DNA from: Paracoccus aerius
Lineage (GTDB): Bacteria; Pseudomonadota; Alphaproteobacteria; Rhodobacterales; Rhodobacteraceae
Direction: 5' to 3'
DNA length: 64,000 nucleotides
NCBI RefSeq assembly: GCF_014656455.1
Contig: NZ_BNCL01000009.1
Location: forward strand, 86,037-150,036
Shown here: positions 9,762 through 18,965 of the stretch, one piece after another
Layout: each line of letters begins with the position of its first letter
Numbering within the stretch: the stretch's first letter is position 1
The notes under the pieces: model-generated
What the model saw: the letters and a program-made list of their open reading frames with translations, nothing else
Database searches by the model: none
What the model was told of the DNA's origin: nothing
Made by a program: the position numbers and the translations under genes

Positions 9762-11075
9762 CTATTTCATGTCTTCGTCGAAGACGCGGCGGAAGATCGT
9801 GTCCACATGCTTGGTGTGATAGCCAAGGTCGAACTTCTCCTCGATCTCGGCCGGGGACAGGGCTGCAGTCACCTCGGCATCGGCCAGAAGTTCTTCCCTG
9901 AAGTCAGCGCCCTGTTCCCATACCTTCATGGCGTTTCGCTGCACCAGGCGATAGGCGTCCTCGCGCGAGACGCCTGCCTGCGTCAGTGCCAGCAGCACGC
10001 GCTGCGACATTACCAGGCCTTTGAACTTGTTCATGTTGGCCAGCATGTTGTCGGGGTAGACGACCAGCTTCTCGATCACACCGGCAAGGCGGTTCAGCGC
10101 GAAGTCCAGCGTGATGGTGGCGTCCGGTGCGATGCCACGTTCGACGGATGAATGGCTGATGTCGCGTTCGTGCCACAGCGCGACGTTCTCCATCGCCGGG
10201 ATCACGGCCATGCGAACAAGGCGGGCGAGGCCGGTCAGGTTTTCCGTCAAGACCGGGTTGCGCTTGTGCGGCATCGCCGAACTGCCCTTTTGTCCGGGGC
10301 TGAAGAATTCCTCGGCCTCCAGAACCTCGGTCCGCTGCATGTGCCGGATCTCGATGGCGACGTTCTCGATGCTGGACGCGATCACGCCAAGCGTCGCGAA
10401 GAACATCGCGTGACGGTCGCGCGGGATCACCTGCGTGCTGATGGGTTCAGGGCGCAAGCCCAGTTTTGCGCAGACATGTTCCTCGACCGCGGGGTCGATA
10501 TTGGCGAAGGTGCCAACCGCGCCGCTGATCGCGCCGGTCGCGACTTCCCAACGGGCGCGCTCCAGACGCTCGCGGTTGCGGTTCATCTCGGCGTAAAAGC
10601 GCGCGAAGGTCAGACCCATGGTGGTGGGTTCCGCATGGATGCCGTGGCTGCGGCCGATGCGCACTGTGTCCTTGTGTTCATAGGCGCGGGCCTTCAGCGC
10701 GGCCAGGACGCGGTCCATGTCGGCCAGCAGGATGTCGGCGGCGCGCACCAGTTGCACATTCAGCGTGGTGTCCAGCACGTCGCTGCTGGTCATGCCCTGG
10801 TGGACGAAGCGTGCCTCGTCCGACCCGACATGTTCGGCCAGGTGGGTGAGGAAGGCGATCACGTCGTGCTTTGTCACCGCCTCGATCTCGTCGATGCGGG
10901 CCACGTCGAAGTCCACGTCCTTGGCGCGCCATACGGCCTCGGCGTTCTCGCGAGGGATGACGCCCAGGTCAGCCTGGGCGTCGCAGGCATGGGCCTCGAT
11001 CTCGAACCAGATGCGGAAACGGGTTTCGGGGGACCAGATGGCGGTCATCTCGGGGCGGGCATAGCGCGGGATCAT
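9762..11075 (-). CDS. purB: Adenylosuccinate lyase
   Basis: Catalyses two fumarate-releasing steps of purine synthesis (SAICAR to AICAR and adenylosuccinate to AMP). 437 residues; motifs TSSDVLDTTLNVQL (residues around 95), GRSHGIHAEPTTMGLTFA and the fumarase/aspartase signature GSSAMPHKRNP with the catalytic Ser loop. ATG at 11075 follows AAGGAG by 6 bases; longer in-frame sequence upstream lacks the family start IPRYARPEM. Confidence 0.95.
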   Translation of the reverse strand: MIPRYARPEMTAIWSPETRFRIWFEIEAHACDAQADLGVIPRENAEAVWRAKDVDFDVARIDEIEAVTKHDVIAFLTHLAEHVGSDEARFVHQGMTSSDVLDTTLNVQLVRAADILLADMDRVLAALKARAYEHKDTVRIGRSHGIHAEPTTMGLTFARFYAEMNRNRERLERARWEVATGAISGAVGTFANIDPAVEEHVCAKLGLRPEPISTQVIPRDRHAMFFATLGVIASSIENVAIEIRHMQRTEVLEAEEFFSPGQKGSSAMPHKRNPVLTENLTGLARLVRMAVIPAMENVALWHERDISHSSVERGIAPDATITLDFALNRLAGVIEKLVVYPDNMLANMNKFKGLVMSQRVLLALTQAGVSREDAYRLVQRNAMKVWEQGADFREELLADAEVTAALSPAEIEEKFDLGYHTKHVDTIFRRVFDEDMK

Positions 11076-11220
11076 GGGGGCTCCTTTCGGGTTGGGGCGG
11101 GCATAGCGGGGTGCTGACGCGGGGGCAAGTTTTCGATTGCCCCACCGGGGCGGATGGGAACATTCGGGCCGGGCAAGCTGTTGAGGAAGCAAACCGATCC
11201 GACAAAGCCGGAGACAAGCG

Positions 11221-11946
11221 ATGAAGCCGACCCACGACGACGACCGTCCCCAGACAGAAGCCGACCATACCAGCGAAACCCGCTTTGGCCCCCGCCCCGT
11301 ACCCCAGGGGCATCGCGTGCCCCACGGTGCCCCGCAGCCGCGCCGGGTGATCCCTTCGGGGGACGCATCGTCGGATGGCCGGTCGGCCCATCCGTATTCT
11401 TCGACCGGGGCGAAGATCGCGGTCTGGGGCGGGATTGGCCTTGGCGTTGCGGGCGGCACGGCGGCTGCGGTCCTGGCGATCCGCAAGATCGCCGAGGCGC
11501 TGTCAGACGATCCGCGTCCATTGTCGTCGACCCGCCACCATGCGGCCCCTTCGTCCGCACCGCGCTTCGCCCGGCTGGATGAGGATGAGCGCGAGGCAAT
11601 GCGTCGTCGCGTCCGCGCCCAGGATCGCGAGGACCGAGAGGAAATCGCCCGCCTGCGCGCCGAAGCCTCTCAGGCCCGGTCAACGGCCGCGCCCAGGATC
11701 AAGCGGAAGAAGGCCAACTTCGCGGAAAGCCTCATCGACACCTCGACCCGCCTGTCCCAAAGCCTTGAGGGTGTCGCGAAGTCCATGGCCCTGGCGGTCG
11801 AAAGCTTCCGCGGGGTCGCGACCCAGGCGACCGGCATCGTCCAGGAATTCGCAGGCACGGCCGAACAGTTGCGTGCGGCCCTGCGCGGAGAGCCGGTTTC
11901 GGATACCCGCCGGACCAAGGACGATGAACGAACCCACCGGCTGTAG
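11221..11946 (+). CDS. Membrane-anchored protein of unknown function
   Basis: 241 residues. A polar, Pro/Arg-rich N-terminal 65 residues, one glycine-rich transmembrane helix (AVWGGIGLGVAGGTAAAVLAI, two residues more at its edge, about 67-88), then a charged stretch (EREAMRRRVRAQDREDREEI) with coiled-coil character and a C-terminal helix of phasin-like type (LSQSLEGVAKSMALAVESF). Not assignable to a family by eye. It precedes the YihY/BrkB gene by 21 bases on the same strand, so the two probably share a transcript. Confidence 0.66.
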   Translation: MKPTHDDDRPQTEADHTSETRFGPRPVPQGHRVPHGAPQPRRVIPSGDASSDGRSAHPYSSTGAKIAVWGGIGLGVAGGTAAAVLAIRKIAEALSDDPRPLSSTRHHAAPSSAPRFARLDEDEREAMRRRVRAQDREDREEIARLRAEASQARSTAAPRIKRKKANFAESLIDTSTRLSQSLEGVAKSMALAVESFRGVATQATGIVQEFAGTAEQLRAALRGEPVSDTRRTKDDERTHRL

Positions 11947-11967
11947 CCGTTGATCGGGGCGAAGTGG

Positions 11968-12999
11968 ATGCAGCAGGACAAGCCCCGCGTTCTCGATGCG
12001 CTTTTCGGAGATCTGGATGACACCACTCGCCGGCGCTTTGGCCTGAAGACCCAGGGCGCCGAGCCAAAGGCGCCGGACGAAGCGCCCCGCATGCGGGGGA
12101 TGCGGCCCGAGGATATCGGGCTGCGCCATCTTCGCAGGTCAGACTGGTGGGCGATCGCGCAGGCGACGCTTGCGCAGATCGGCACCGACCGCGTAACGGC
12201 TGTGGCGGGCGGTATTACCTTCTTCGGCCTTCTTTCGCTGTTTCCCGCCCTGACCGCATTCGTGTCGATCTATGGCCTCGTGGCTGATCCTGCCACCATT
12301 TCCGGTCACCTGGACATGCTGGAAACCCTGCTGCCCGAGGGCGCGCTTGGGATCATCCGCGACCAGGTGCGGGCCATTACGTCATCACCTCAGACAGCCT
12401 TGTCGGTGGCGGGGATCGGCGGGCTGCTGGTTGCCTTCTATTCGGCCAATGGCGGGATGAAGGCGCTGCTGTCCGCGCTGAACGTCGCCTTCTTCCAGAC
12501 CGAGACGCGCACCTTCCTGCGCCTGAACATCGTGGCAATGGCCTTTACCCTTGGCGGCTTGGTGCTGATCATCCTGATGCTGGGCATGATCGCCGTGATC
12601 CCGATCCTTTTGCAGATGCTGCCCATGGCGGAAACGACCAGCACGTTTGTCGGGATGATCCGCTGGCCCATCATGTTCGGCGTCCTGATCCTGGCGCTTG
12701 CGGCGCTTTATCGCTGGGGACCGGATGCGCCGAACTCGCGGTGGCGGTGGATATCGCCCGGCGCCGTCCTGGCGGCGATCCTGCTGGTGATCGCGTCGGT
12801 TCTTTTCAGCTGGTATGCCGCCAACTTCGCCAATTATAACGAGACCTATGGCTCGCTTGGCGCCGTCGTTGCCCTGATGATGTGGCTGTGGCTGGCAGCA
12901 ATGATCGTCCTGGTCGGGGCCGAGGTGAACTCGGAAATCGAGAGCCACCTGAAGAAGCTGGCCGGGGTTCCCGACAGAAGAAAGAAGGCGGCGGTGTGA
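11968..12999 (+). CDS. YihY/virulence factor BrkB family membrane protein
   Basis: 343 residues with six predicted helices. Family hallmarks: DRVTAVAGGITFFGLLSLFP, the NETYGSLGAVVALMMWLWL segment (spaced as in YihY), and GAEVNSEIESHL near the end. Once annotated as RNase BN, but these are membrane proteins of uncertain function. An in-frame TTG at 11950 could add 6 residues; ATG at 11968 is preferred though its ribosome site is weak. The stop overlaps the GTG start of the SMR gene (GTGTGA). Confidence 0.84.
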   Translation: MQQDKPRVLDALFGDLDDTTRRRFGLKTQGAEPKAPDEAPRMRGMRPEDIGLRHLRRSDWWAIAQATLAQIGTDRVTAVAGGITFFGLLSLFPALTAFVSIYGLVADPATISGHLDMLETLLPEGALGIIRDQVRAITSSPQTALSVAGIGGLLVAFYSANGGMKALLSALNVAFFQTETRTFLRLNIVAMAFTLGGLVLIILMLGMIAVIPILLQMLPMAETTSTFVGMIRWPIMFGVLILALAALYRWGPDAPNSRWRWISPGAVLAAILLVIASVLFSWYAANFANYNETYGSLGAVVALMMWLWLAAMIVLVGAEVNSEIESHLKKLAGVPDRRKKAAV

Positions 13000-13334
13000 C
13001 CTATTCTCCCTATGTTCCCCTCGTTGCCGCGATCGGCTTGGAGGTCGTCGGCACATCCCTTTTGCAGCGGTCGGAACAGTTTACGCGGCTGGCGCCGACC
13101 GTCGGCATGGCCCTGTGCTATCTGGCAAGCTTCTACCTCTTGTCGCTCAGCCTGCGCGCTTTGCCCCTGGGCATCGCCTATGCGATCTGGAGCGCGCTTG
13201 GCATCGTGCTGGTCGCCCTGATCGGCTTCTTCGTCTTCGGGCAGCGCCTGGACCTGCCTGCCGTAATCGGCCTTGCCCTGATCGTGCTGGGGGTGCTGGT
13301 GGTGAACCTGTTCTCGCGCACCGTCGGGCACTGA
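12996..13334 (+). CDS. Small multidrug resistance (SMR/EmrE) family protein
   Basis: 112 residues, four helices. AAIGLEVVGTSLLQRSEQFT carries the family membrane-embedded Glu in helix 1 (with the expected ExxGT context); ALPLGIAYAIWSALGIV is the SMR helix-3 signature, and a short loop then helix 4 (IGLALIVLGVLVVNLF). Homodimeric proton-coupled exporter of cationic drugs or guanidinium-type compounds. GTG start at 12996 overlaps the BrkB stop, indicating translational coupling. Confidence 0.85.
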   Translation: MTYSPYVPLVAAIGLEVVGTSLLQRSEQFTRLAPTVGMALCYLASFYLLSLSLRALPLGIAYAIWSALGIVLVALIGFFVFGQRLDLPAVIGLALIVLGVLVVNLFSRTVGH

Positions 13335-15014
13335 TCAGCGTTCGGTCAGCTTCAATTCGATCCGCCGGTTCGCGGCAAGCTCCTCGGGCGTGTTTCCAGC
13401 CGAGACCGGCCGGGTGTCTGCAAATCCCGCCGGCGCAAGGCGGTTGGCCGGGAAGCCAAGCTGTTCGGTCATGTATCGGACCACGGCCAGGGCGCGGGCC
13501 TGGCTTAGTTCCCAGTTGTCGCGATAACGTCCCGCGCCCGACAGGGGCGTGCTGTCGGTGTGGCCATCCACGCGGATGATCCAATCTATCTCGGGCGGGA
13601 TGTCGCCCGAGATTTCGGACAGCATCCGGGCCACCCGCGCCACCTGGTCCTGCCCGGGGGCTGAAAGCGTCGCCTCGCCCGGCGCGAACAGCACCTCGGA
13701 CTGGAAGACGAAGCGGTCGCCCACGACCTGCACGCCTTCCCGCCCCGACAGGATCTGCGACAGGCGGCCGAAGAACTCGGACCGATAGCGGGCGAGGTCG
13801 CGCGCCTCTTCCTCGGCCCGCTGGCGTGCCTGTTCTTCAAGGCTCAGGCGCCGTTCCTTTTCCTCGGCCGCAAGCAGAAGGGCCGCGTTCAACTGCTGTC
13901 CCAGGTTTTCGACGCGCAATTCGGCTTGCCGCTGTTCGTCGCCCGCCGCATCCAGAAGCGCCTGCAGCGATCCCAGTTGCGCGGTCAGGGACGCCACCTG
14001 TTCGTTCAGCAGCGCAACGCGACGCTGCCCGTCCTCGGTCAGGCCCTGCTGGTCGGCCAAGGCCTTTTCCGCCGTGGCCAGCAGCGCCGCCTGGCGTTCG
14101 ACCTCGGTCAGGGTTTGCTGGGCCTGGGCCGTGGCCTGATCGCGCGCGGCCTCGGCTGCGGCCAGAAGGGTCAAGGTCTCCTCGGCCCGCTTGCGGCTTT
14201 CCTCCAGCGACAGGGTCATGGCGGTCAGTTCGGCATCGGCCTGCTCCAGACGCTCGCGCAGGGCGCGGGCGGCCTCGGCATCGGTCAAGCGCGCGGCCTC
14301 GGCTTCGGTCAGTTGTGCCTGCAGGGCGTTGGCCCTGGCGGTCGTTTCCTGGTTCTGGCGGCGCAGGTCGGCCGTCAGCGCCTCGAGCGCGTCGCGCCGG
14401 GCGGCGGCAAGGCGGGCCTGTTCGGCCTGGGCGTCGATCTCGCTGCGGGCCGCTGCCACCGCCAGTTCCGCGGCACTTGCGCGGCTTTCCTGTTGCGCCA
14501 GTTGTGACTGCATCTGCTGCTGCAGCGCATCGGCTTGTTCGCGATCCGCCACGCGCGCGGCCATCAACGCCGCAACCTCGGCCTCGAAGTCGGTCAGGCG
14601 GCTGCGGGCCTGGTCCAGTTCGCCCTGGCTGCTTTCCAGTTGGGTGGACAGCCGGGTGATCCGGGCCGCCCTGTCGCGTGCCTCGGCCTCGGCATCGGCA
14701 AGCTGGCCTTGCAGGGTTTCCTCGCGGTCTTCGGATGCGGTCAGGGCCTGGCCCAGGGCCGCGACCTGCTGGCCCAGTTCCTGAAGGCGGCGTTCCTGGC
14801 CCGAGATTACGCGTTCCTGGCTGGAAATGACCTGATCCTGTTCGGTGATCGTGTCGTCCTGGTTGGTGATCTGGTCGCGCAGCACCGACTGCATGACGGT
14901 GAAGATGGTCAGGACGAAGACCAGAACCATCAGCAGCGTTGCCAGGGCATCCACGAAGCCCGGCCAGATATTGGTCGAGAAGCGATGTCCCGAGGCGGCG
15001 CGGCGCAGGGCCAT
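13335..15014 (-). CDS. MotB-like OmpA-family protein with long coiled coil
   Basis: 559 residues. One N-terminal helix (FVDALATLLMVLVFVLTIF) whose entry Asp resembles the proton-binding Asp of MotB, then about 350 residues of Gln/Glu/Arg/Ala-rich coiled coil (13900-14900), and a C-terminal OmpA peptidoglycan-binding domain (IRVDGHTDSTPL, LSQARALAVVRYM, NRRIELKLTER). It pairs with the MotA/ExbB-like gene 3 bases upstream. Probably the stator-type, wall-binding half of a proton channel in the envelope; not flagellar by context. Converges with the SMR gene with no gap. Confidence 0.84.
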   Translation of the reverse strand: MALRRAASGHRFSTNIWPGFVDALATLLMVLVFVLTIFTVMQSVLRDQITNQDDTITEQDQVISSQERVISGQERRLQELGQQVAALGQALTASEDREETLQGQLADAEAEARDRAARITRLSTQLESSQGELDQARSRLTDFEAEVAALMAARVADREQADALQQQMQSQLAQQESRASAAELAVAAARSEIDAQAEQARLAAARRDALEALTADLRRQNQETTARANALQAQLTEAEAARLTDAEAARALRERLEQADAELTAMTLSLEESRKRAEETLTLLAAAEAARDQATAQAQQTLTEVERQAALLATAEKALADQQGLTEDGQRRVALLNEQVASLTAQLGSLQALLDAAGDEQRQAELRVENLGQQLNAALLLAAEEKERRLSLEEQARQRAEEEARDLARYRSEFFGRLSQILSGREGVQVVGDRFVFQSEVLFAPGEATLSAPGQDQVARVARMLSEISGDIPPEIDWIIRVDGHTDSTPLSGAGRYRDNWELSQARALAVVRYMTEQLGFPANRLAPAGFADTRPVSAGNTPEELAANRRIELKLTER

Positions 15015-15017
15015 GGC

Positions 15018-16382
15018 CTAGCTCCTGTCCCGCAGAACCAGCGGATCGCGCAGCAGGTCGTCGCGGAACGGATCGTTGAAGCGCGCAGCCCGCACTGCGC
15101 GGGTCAGCACAAGCAGGTCCGACCGCAGTTCGGCCACCATCTCGTCGCGCCCCTCGGCCAGGTCGCGGGCCAAGCGGTTCAGGGCTGCCTCGATGCCCGA
15201 CATGTCGGGGGGCGCCGATGCGGGGCGGTCCGACTGCGCGCGCGCCAGTTCCACAAGCCGGTCCTGGCCCGCTGCCAGACGCGACAGCGCCTCGGCCAGG
15301 GACGAGGTGCCCGCCCGGGTCACGTCCCGCGCGGCCTCGGTCTGCTGGACCAGGGCCTCGACCGCCTGTGCCATCACCACGACGCGTTCATCGGCCATGG
15401 CGGCGGCCTCGTCCCGCTGCAGGTCGCGATCGGCCTGGATCTGCTGCAGGCGGTCCATCTGGCCCGCCATCTGTTCGAGGAAACCGGCAAGCGCCGCCTG
15501 ATCGACCGCGTCCCCTTCCGATCCGGCAAGGCTGACGCGCGTAAAGCCCGACATCCATTCCTCGAGCTCGCGGTAAAAGCGGTTTTGGCCGTGGGTGGCG
15601 AACAGTTCCAGCATCCCCACGACCAGCGATCCCGCAAGGCCCAAAAGCGATGAGGAAAAGGCCGTGGCCATCCCGCCAAGCTGGGCTTCAAGTCCGCTCA
15701 TCAGTTTGTCGAAGACCTGGATGCCGCTTTCGCCTTCCTGCGGGGCAAGGGTGCGGATCGTCTCGACAACGGCTGGGATGGTCGTGGCGAGGCCGTAGAA
15801 GGTCCCCAGAAGGCCCAGGAAGATCAGCAGGTTGGTCAGATACCGGGTGATGTCGCGAAGTTCGTCGATTCGGGTGGCGACCGAGTCAAGGATCGAACTT
15901 GCCGCGCCGGTGGATATCACCCCCCCGGCCGGTCCCCTTGTTCCCAGAAGGGCAGCCAGGGGTGCGAGCAGGCGCGGGGGCTTGTCGCCGCTGTCGGATT
16001 CGCCGCGCGCGGCGATGCCCTTTTCGACCGCATTGCGGCGGCGTTGCGCGAAACGCTCGATCCAGCTGACCGAGCGGATCAGTTGCGCCACCTGCCAGAA
16101 ACAGGCCAGCACCCCAAGCGCGAAAACGGCCAGGATGACGCCGTTCAGCCACAAGTTCGCCTGGAAGATCGGCAGGATGCGGCCATAGGCGACCCATCCG
16201 CCTGCCAGCACCAGGGCAAGAACCGTCACCATCATGACGATCTGGCGCACCGGTTGCGAGAAATGCGGGTTCGTCGGCCCGCTGCCGCCTGACCGGGTGG
16301 CGGTGATCCGACGATTTGCCGGACCTGTCCGGCCAGTCAGGGTCGAGGCGTCGGCTCGGTGGCTGCTCGATGGTTCGCTCAA
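15018..16382 (-). CDS. MotA/TolQ/ExbB-like channel protein
   Basis: About 454 residues. Two N-terminal helices (MMVTVLALVLAGGWVAY, NGVILAVFALGVLACFW), then the MotA/ExbB core with LLIFLGLLGTFYGLATTIP and LGGMATAFSSSLLGLAGSLVVGMLE, followed by a helical tail of about 150 residues. No ATG precedes the family region; the TTG at 16382 (reading MSEPSSSH) has AAGG upstream and is my choice, uncertain by some tens of bases. Together with the MotB-like gene 3 bases downstream it forms a two-gene operon for a proton-driven envelope complex; partner and task unknown. Confidence 0.8.
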   Translation of the reverse strand: MSEPSSSHRADASTLTGRTGPANRRITATRSGGSGPTNPHFSQPVRQIVMMVTVLALVLAGGWVAYGRILPIFQANLWLNGVILAVFALGVLACFWQVAQLIRSVSWIERFAQRRRNAVEKGIAARGESDSGDKPPRLLAPLAALLGTRGPAGGVISTGAASSILDSVATRIDELRDITRYLTNLLIFLGLLGTFYGLATTIPAVVETIRTLAPQEGESGIQVFDKLMSGLEAQLGGMATAFSSSLLGLAGSLVVGMLELFATHGQNRFYRELEEWMSGFTRVSLAGSEGDAVDQAALAGFLEQMAGQMDRLQQIQADRDLQRDEAAAMADERVVVMAQAVEALVQQTEAARDVTRAGTSSLAEALSRLAAGQDRLVELARAQSDRPASAPPDMSGIEAALNRLARDLAEGRDEMVAELRSDLLVLTRAVRAARFNDPFRDDLLRDPLVLRDRS

Positions 16383-16461
16383 CTGGACGCCTTCCCCTGG
16401 GCCAGAACTGTTCGGGGCCAAGTGTAGGGCGCGGCATTTCACTTGCCAAGCGATCCGACGC

Positions 16462-17037
16462 TCAGCTTGTCCTGTTAATGCCTTGTTCCAGAAGCCTGCG
16501 CACCTTGTCCGACAGGTGGTCCATGTCGCTGTCGCCCAGTCCGATCTGCGCCAGATGAGCGGCCGTGTTGAACAGATAGTCCGCGTTGGGCCCGCGCCCG
16601 CCATGCGCCTGCGCGATGATCCTTGCCTGTTCGTCCACGGGCAGGCCGCCCGCATATTGCACGTGGTCCCGCCGCATCACATAGGCCAGCGCCTCGACCC
16701 GGCGGCCGTCCTCCAGCCGCAGGGGCAGGATCGCTTCTTGGTAAGCGTCGGTGACCAGTTCGCGGGCGCGCAGATAGGCCAACACCTCGTCGTGGTCGTG
16801 GTCGGCGATCCGCAAGGCCAGGCCGCCGCATTCCGCCTCCGGCTGCGCGTCCAGGCCAAGCACAAGGCCGGGCAGGCTGGCCGTGCCGCGATGCTGGATC
16901 GACCGCAGGCAGAAGCTGCGGGCATAGCCGGTCAGCCAGGCCCGGGCGGTTTCGGCCGGGGCAAAACCCGGATCCCAGATGAGGGAACCGTAACCGAAGA
17001 CCCAATCTATCTTTCGCATCTGCCCAATTCCGTTCAT
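16462..17037 (-). CDS. Gamma-glutamylcyclotransferase, ChaC family
   Basis: 191 residues. WVFGYGSLIWDPGF is the substrate-binding loop of the family, and ALAYVMRRD and GGRGPNADYLFNT match ChaC proteins, which split glutathione into 5-oxoproline and Cys-Gly. The catalytic Glu is expected near ECGGLALRI/EALAYV; I cannot fix which residue without alignment. A second Met (position 7, base 17019) is an alternative start. Confidence 0.85.
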   Translation of the reverse strand: MNGIGQMRKIDWVFGYGSLIWDPGFAPAETARAWLTGYARSFCLRSIQHRGTASLPGLVLGLDAQPEAECGGLALRIADHDHDEVLAYLRARELVTDAYQEAILPLRLEDGRRVEALAYVMRRDHVQYAGGLPVDEQARIIAQAHGGRGPNADYLFNTAAHLAQIGLGDSDMDHLSDKVRRLLEQGINRTS

Positions 17038-17097
17038 TGCGTGAAAACTAGGGCAGCGCGGGGCAGGATGAAAGGGTCGCAGGGGATGAGGGGGACA

Positions 17098-18048
17098 ATG
17101 AGGATCATTCGCTGGCTGCTGCTGGCTTTGTTGCTGCTGACAGGCCTTTGGTTCGCGGCCGAGCCGTTGCTGGTGTCCCAGGCCCGCAAAGGCGTTCCCG
17201 CAGACAGCATCGCCGCGCAGCCCGGGCCAGGACGGTTGGGCCTGACGCTGAAGGGGGTCATGCTGCCGACGCAGACCGGGCTGTTCACGCTGCCGTCGCT
17301 TGATGCCTGGGTGACGCCGCTGGCGCCGCTGACACTGCGCGCCATCCTGCCCGACAGCGCGGTGCTGGAGGACGCTGCGGGTCGGCGGCAGATTTCCATG
17401 AATGGCGCCAAGGCCAGGATCAAGCTGTCGCCCCTGGGCGGCACCCTAAAACAGATGCAGGCGCAGTTCGACGCCCTTGGTCTGGACGGCGTTGATCTGT
17501 CGGGGCCGGGACGGGTCACGATCCGGGCCGTGGGTGACGACCGGGTGCCCGGCGCGGCCTATCAGGCGCAGCTTGACCTGGCCGATCTGCGCCTGCCGCA
17601 GATCGCCGCCGCGACGGGAGGGTTGCGCATCTGGATGGACCGGCCGCTAGGGCTGAACGCCGGCCCCGAGGCTCCGATGGTTCAGGGCATCATGACAGAG
17701 GGGCTGGATATCGACGCCCGCGGCCTTGCCTTGCGCATCGCCGGGCTGCTGCAGAAGGGGCCGGATGGCCGGGCCGAGGGGCGGCTGGCAATCTATGCCA
17801 GCGATCCGGGGGCGCTTCTGGACAATGCGGTGGATCATGGCCTGCTGCCCCCGCAAGCGCGGCTGCTGGTCGGGGCCATGCTGAACCGCATCGGGCAGGC
17901 CGATTTCACCGGTCCATTGCTGCCGGGCCAGCCGCCAATGCCCCCCGCGCCCCAGGGGCAGTTGCGCATCCCGGTCGAGATGCGCGACGGCCAGATGCTG
18001 CTGGGCGGAATCCAGGTCGGGCAGGCCCCCGCCTGGCCCACGCCCTAG
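17098..18048 (+). CDS. DUF2125 domain protein
   Basis: 316 residues. N-terminal signal anchor (IIRWLLLALLLLTGLWFAAE) then a beta-rich envelope domain typical of DUF2125 proteins in alphaproteobacteria, with a closing MLLGGIQVGQAPA. Function unknown. ATG at 17098 with GAGGGGG 4 bases upstream is preferred over ATGs at 17068 and 17086. Its stop overlaps the stop of the convergent prephenate dehydrogenase gene by 4 bases. Confidence 0.76.
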   Translation: MRIIRWLLLALLLLTGLWFAAEPLLVSQARKGVPADSIAAQPGPGRLGLTLKGVMLPTQTGLFTLPSLDAWVTPLAPLTLRAILPDSAVLEDAAGRRQISMNGAKARIKLSPLGGTLKQMQAQFDALGLDGVDLSGPGRVTIRAVGDDRVPGAAYQAQLDLADLRLPQIAAATGGLRIWMDRPLGLNAGPEAPMVQGIMTEGLDIDARGLALRIAGLLQKGPDGRAEGRLAIYASDPGALLDNAVDHGLLPPQARLLVGAMLNRIGQADFTGPLLPGQPPMPPAPQGQLRIPVEMRDGQMLLGGIQVGQAPAWPTP

Positions 18049-18965
18049 CGCGCCGGAGCGACGCGGCCGAAGTCGGGGGCGGCGGTGTCCTGGCCCGCCT
18101 CGATGATGCCGCGGCGGATGGCGCGGGTGCGGGTGAAGTAATCGAACAACTGCTGTCCGTCGCCCATGCGGATCGCGCGCTGCAGGACGAACAGTTCCTC
18201 GGTGAAGCGGCCCAGGATGTCCAGCGTGGCCTCCTTGTTGTGCAGGAACACGTCGCGCCACATGGTCGGGTCGCTGGCCGCGATCCGGGTGAAGTCGCGG
18301 AAACCGGCGGCGGAATACTGGATCACCTCCTCGTCCGTGACGCGGCGCAGGTGGTCGGCGACGCCCACCATCGTATAGGCGATCAGGTGCGGCGCATGGC
18401 TGGTCACCGCCAGGACCAGGTCGTGATGGGCGGGTTCCATGTTGTCGGTCTTGGCGCCCATCGCGCGCACGAGGTCGGACAGCCGGGCCGCGGCGACGGG
18501 GTCGGTGTCGGGCAGGGGGGTCAGCAGCCACCAGCGGTTCTGGAACAGGCTGGCAAAGCCCGCGCGCGGGCCGGAATGTTCGGTCCCTGCCAGGGGATGG
18601 CCGGGAACGAAATGCACGCCCGCCGGAATATGGGGCGCCACTGCGTCGATCACCGATTGCTTGACGGAACCCACGTCCGTCACGGTCGCGCCTGGCTTCA
18701 GATGCGGTGCGATCTCGGCCGCGACGGCGCCCATCGCACCCACCGGAACGGCCAGCACGACAAGGTCGGCATCCGCCACCGCCTCGGCCGCGCTGTCGGT
18801 GATGCGATCGCACAGGCCTATGTCGCGGGCGACATCGCGGGTTTCGGCGCTGCGGGCAAATCCCACCACTTCGGCGGCCAGCCCCTTTTCGCGGATCGCA
18901 TGGGACATGGACCCGGCGATCAGCCCCAGCCCGATCAGCGCCACGCGGTCGTAGATGACGGTCAT
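18045..18965 (-). CDS. Prephenate/arogenate dehydrogenase
   Basis: NAD-dependent step of tyrosine synthesis. 306 residues: Rossmann GLGLIAGSMSHAIR, LVVLAVPVGAM, TDVGSVKQ, then the active-site HFVPGHPLAGTEHSGP and the all-alpha C-terminal domain with SHAPHLIAYTMV and AGFRDFTRIAASDPTMW. Its ATG overlaps the hisC stop (ATGA), giving a hisC-tyrA type operon as is common in this family (the aminotransferase also works on aromatic keto acids). Confidence 0.92.
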   Translation of the reverse strand: MTVIYDRVALIGLGLIAGSMSHAIREKGLAAEVVGFARSAETRDVARDIGLCDRITDSAAEAVADADLVVLAVPVGAMGAVAAEIAPHLKPGATVTDVGSVKQSVIDAVAPHIPAGVHFVPGHPLAGTEHSGPRAGFASLFQNRWWLLTPLPDTDPVAAARLSDLVRAMGAKTDNMEPAHHDLVLAVTSHAPHLIAYTMVGVADHLRRVTDEEVIQYSAAGFRDFTRIAASDPTMWRDVFLHNKEATLDILGRFTEELFVLQRAIRMGDGQQLFDYFTRTRAIRRGIIEAGQDTAAPDFGRVAPAR

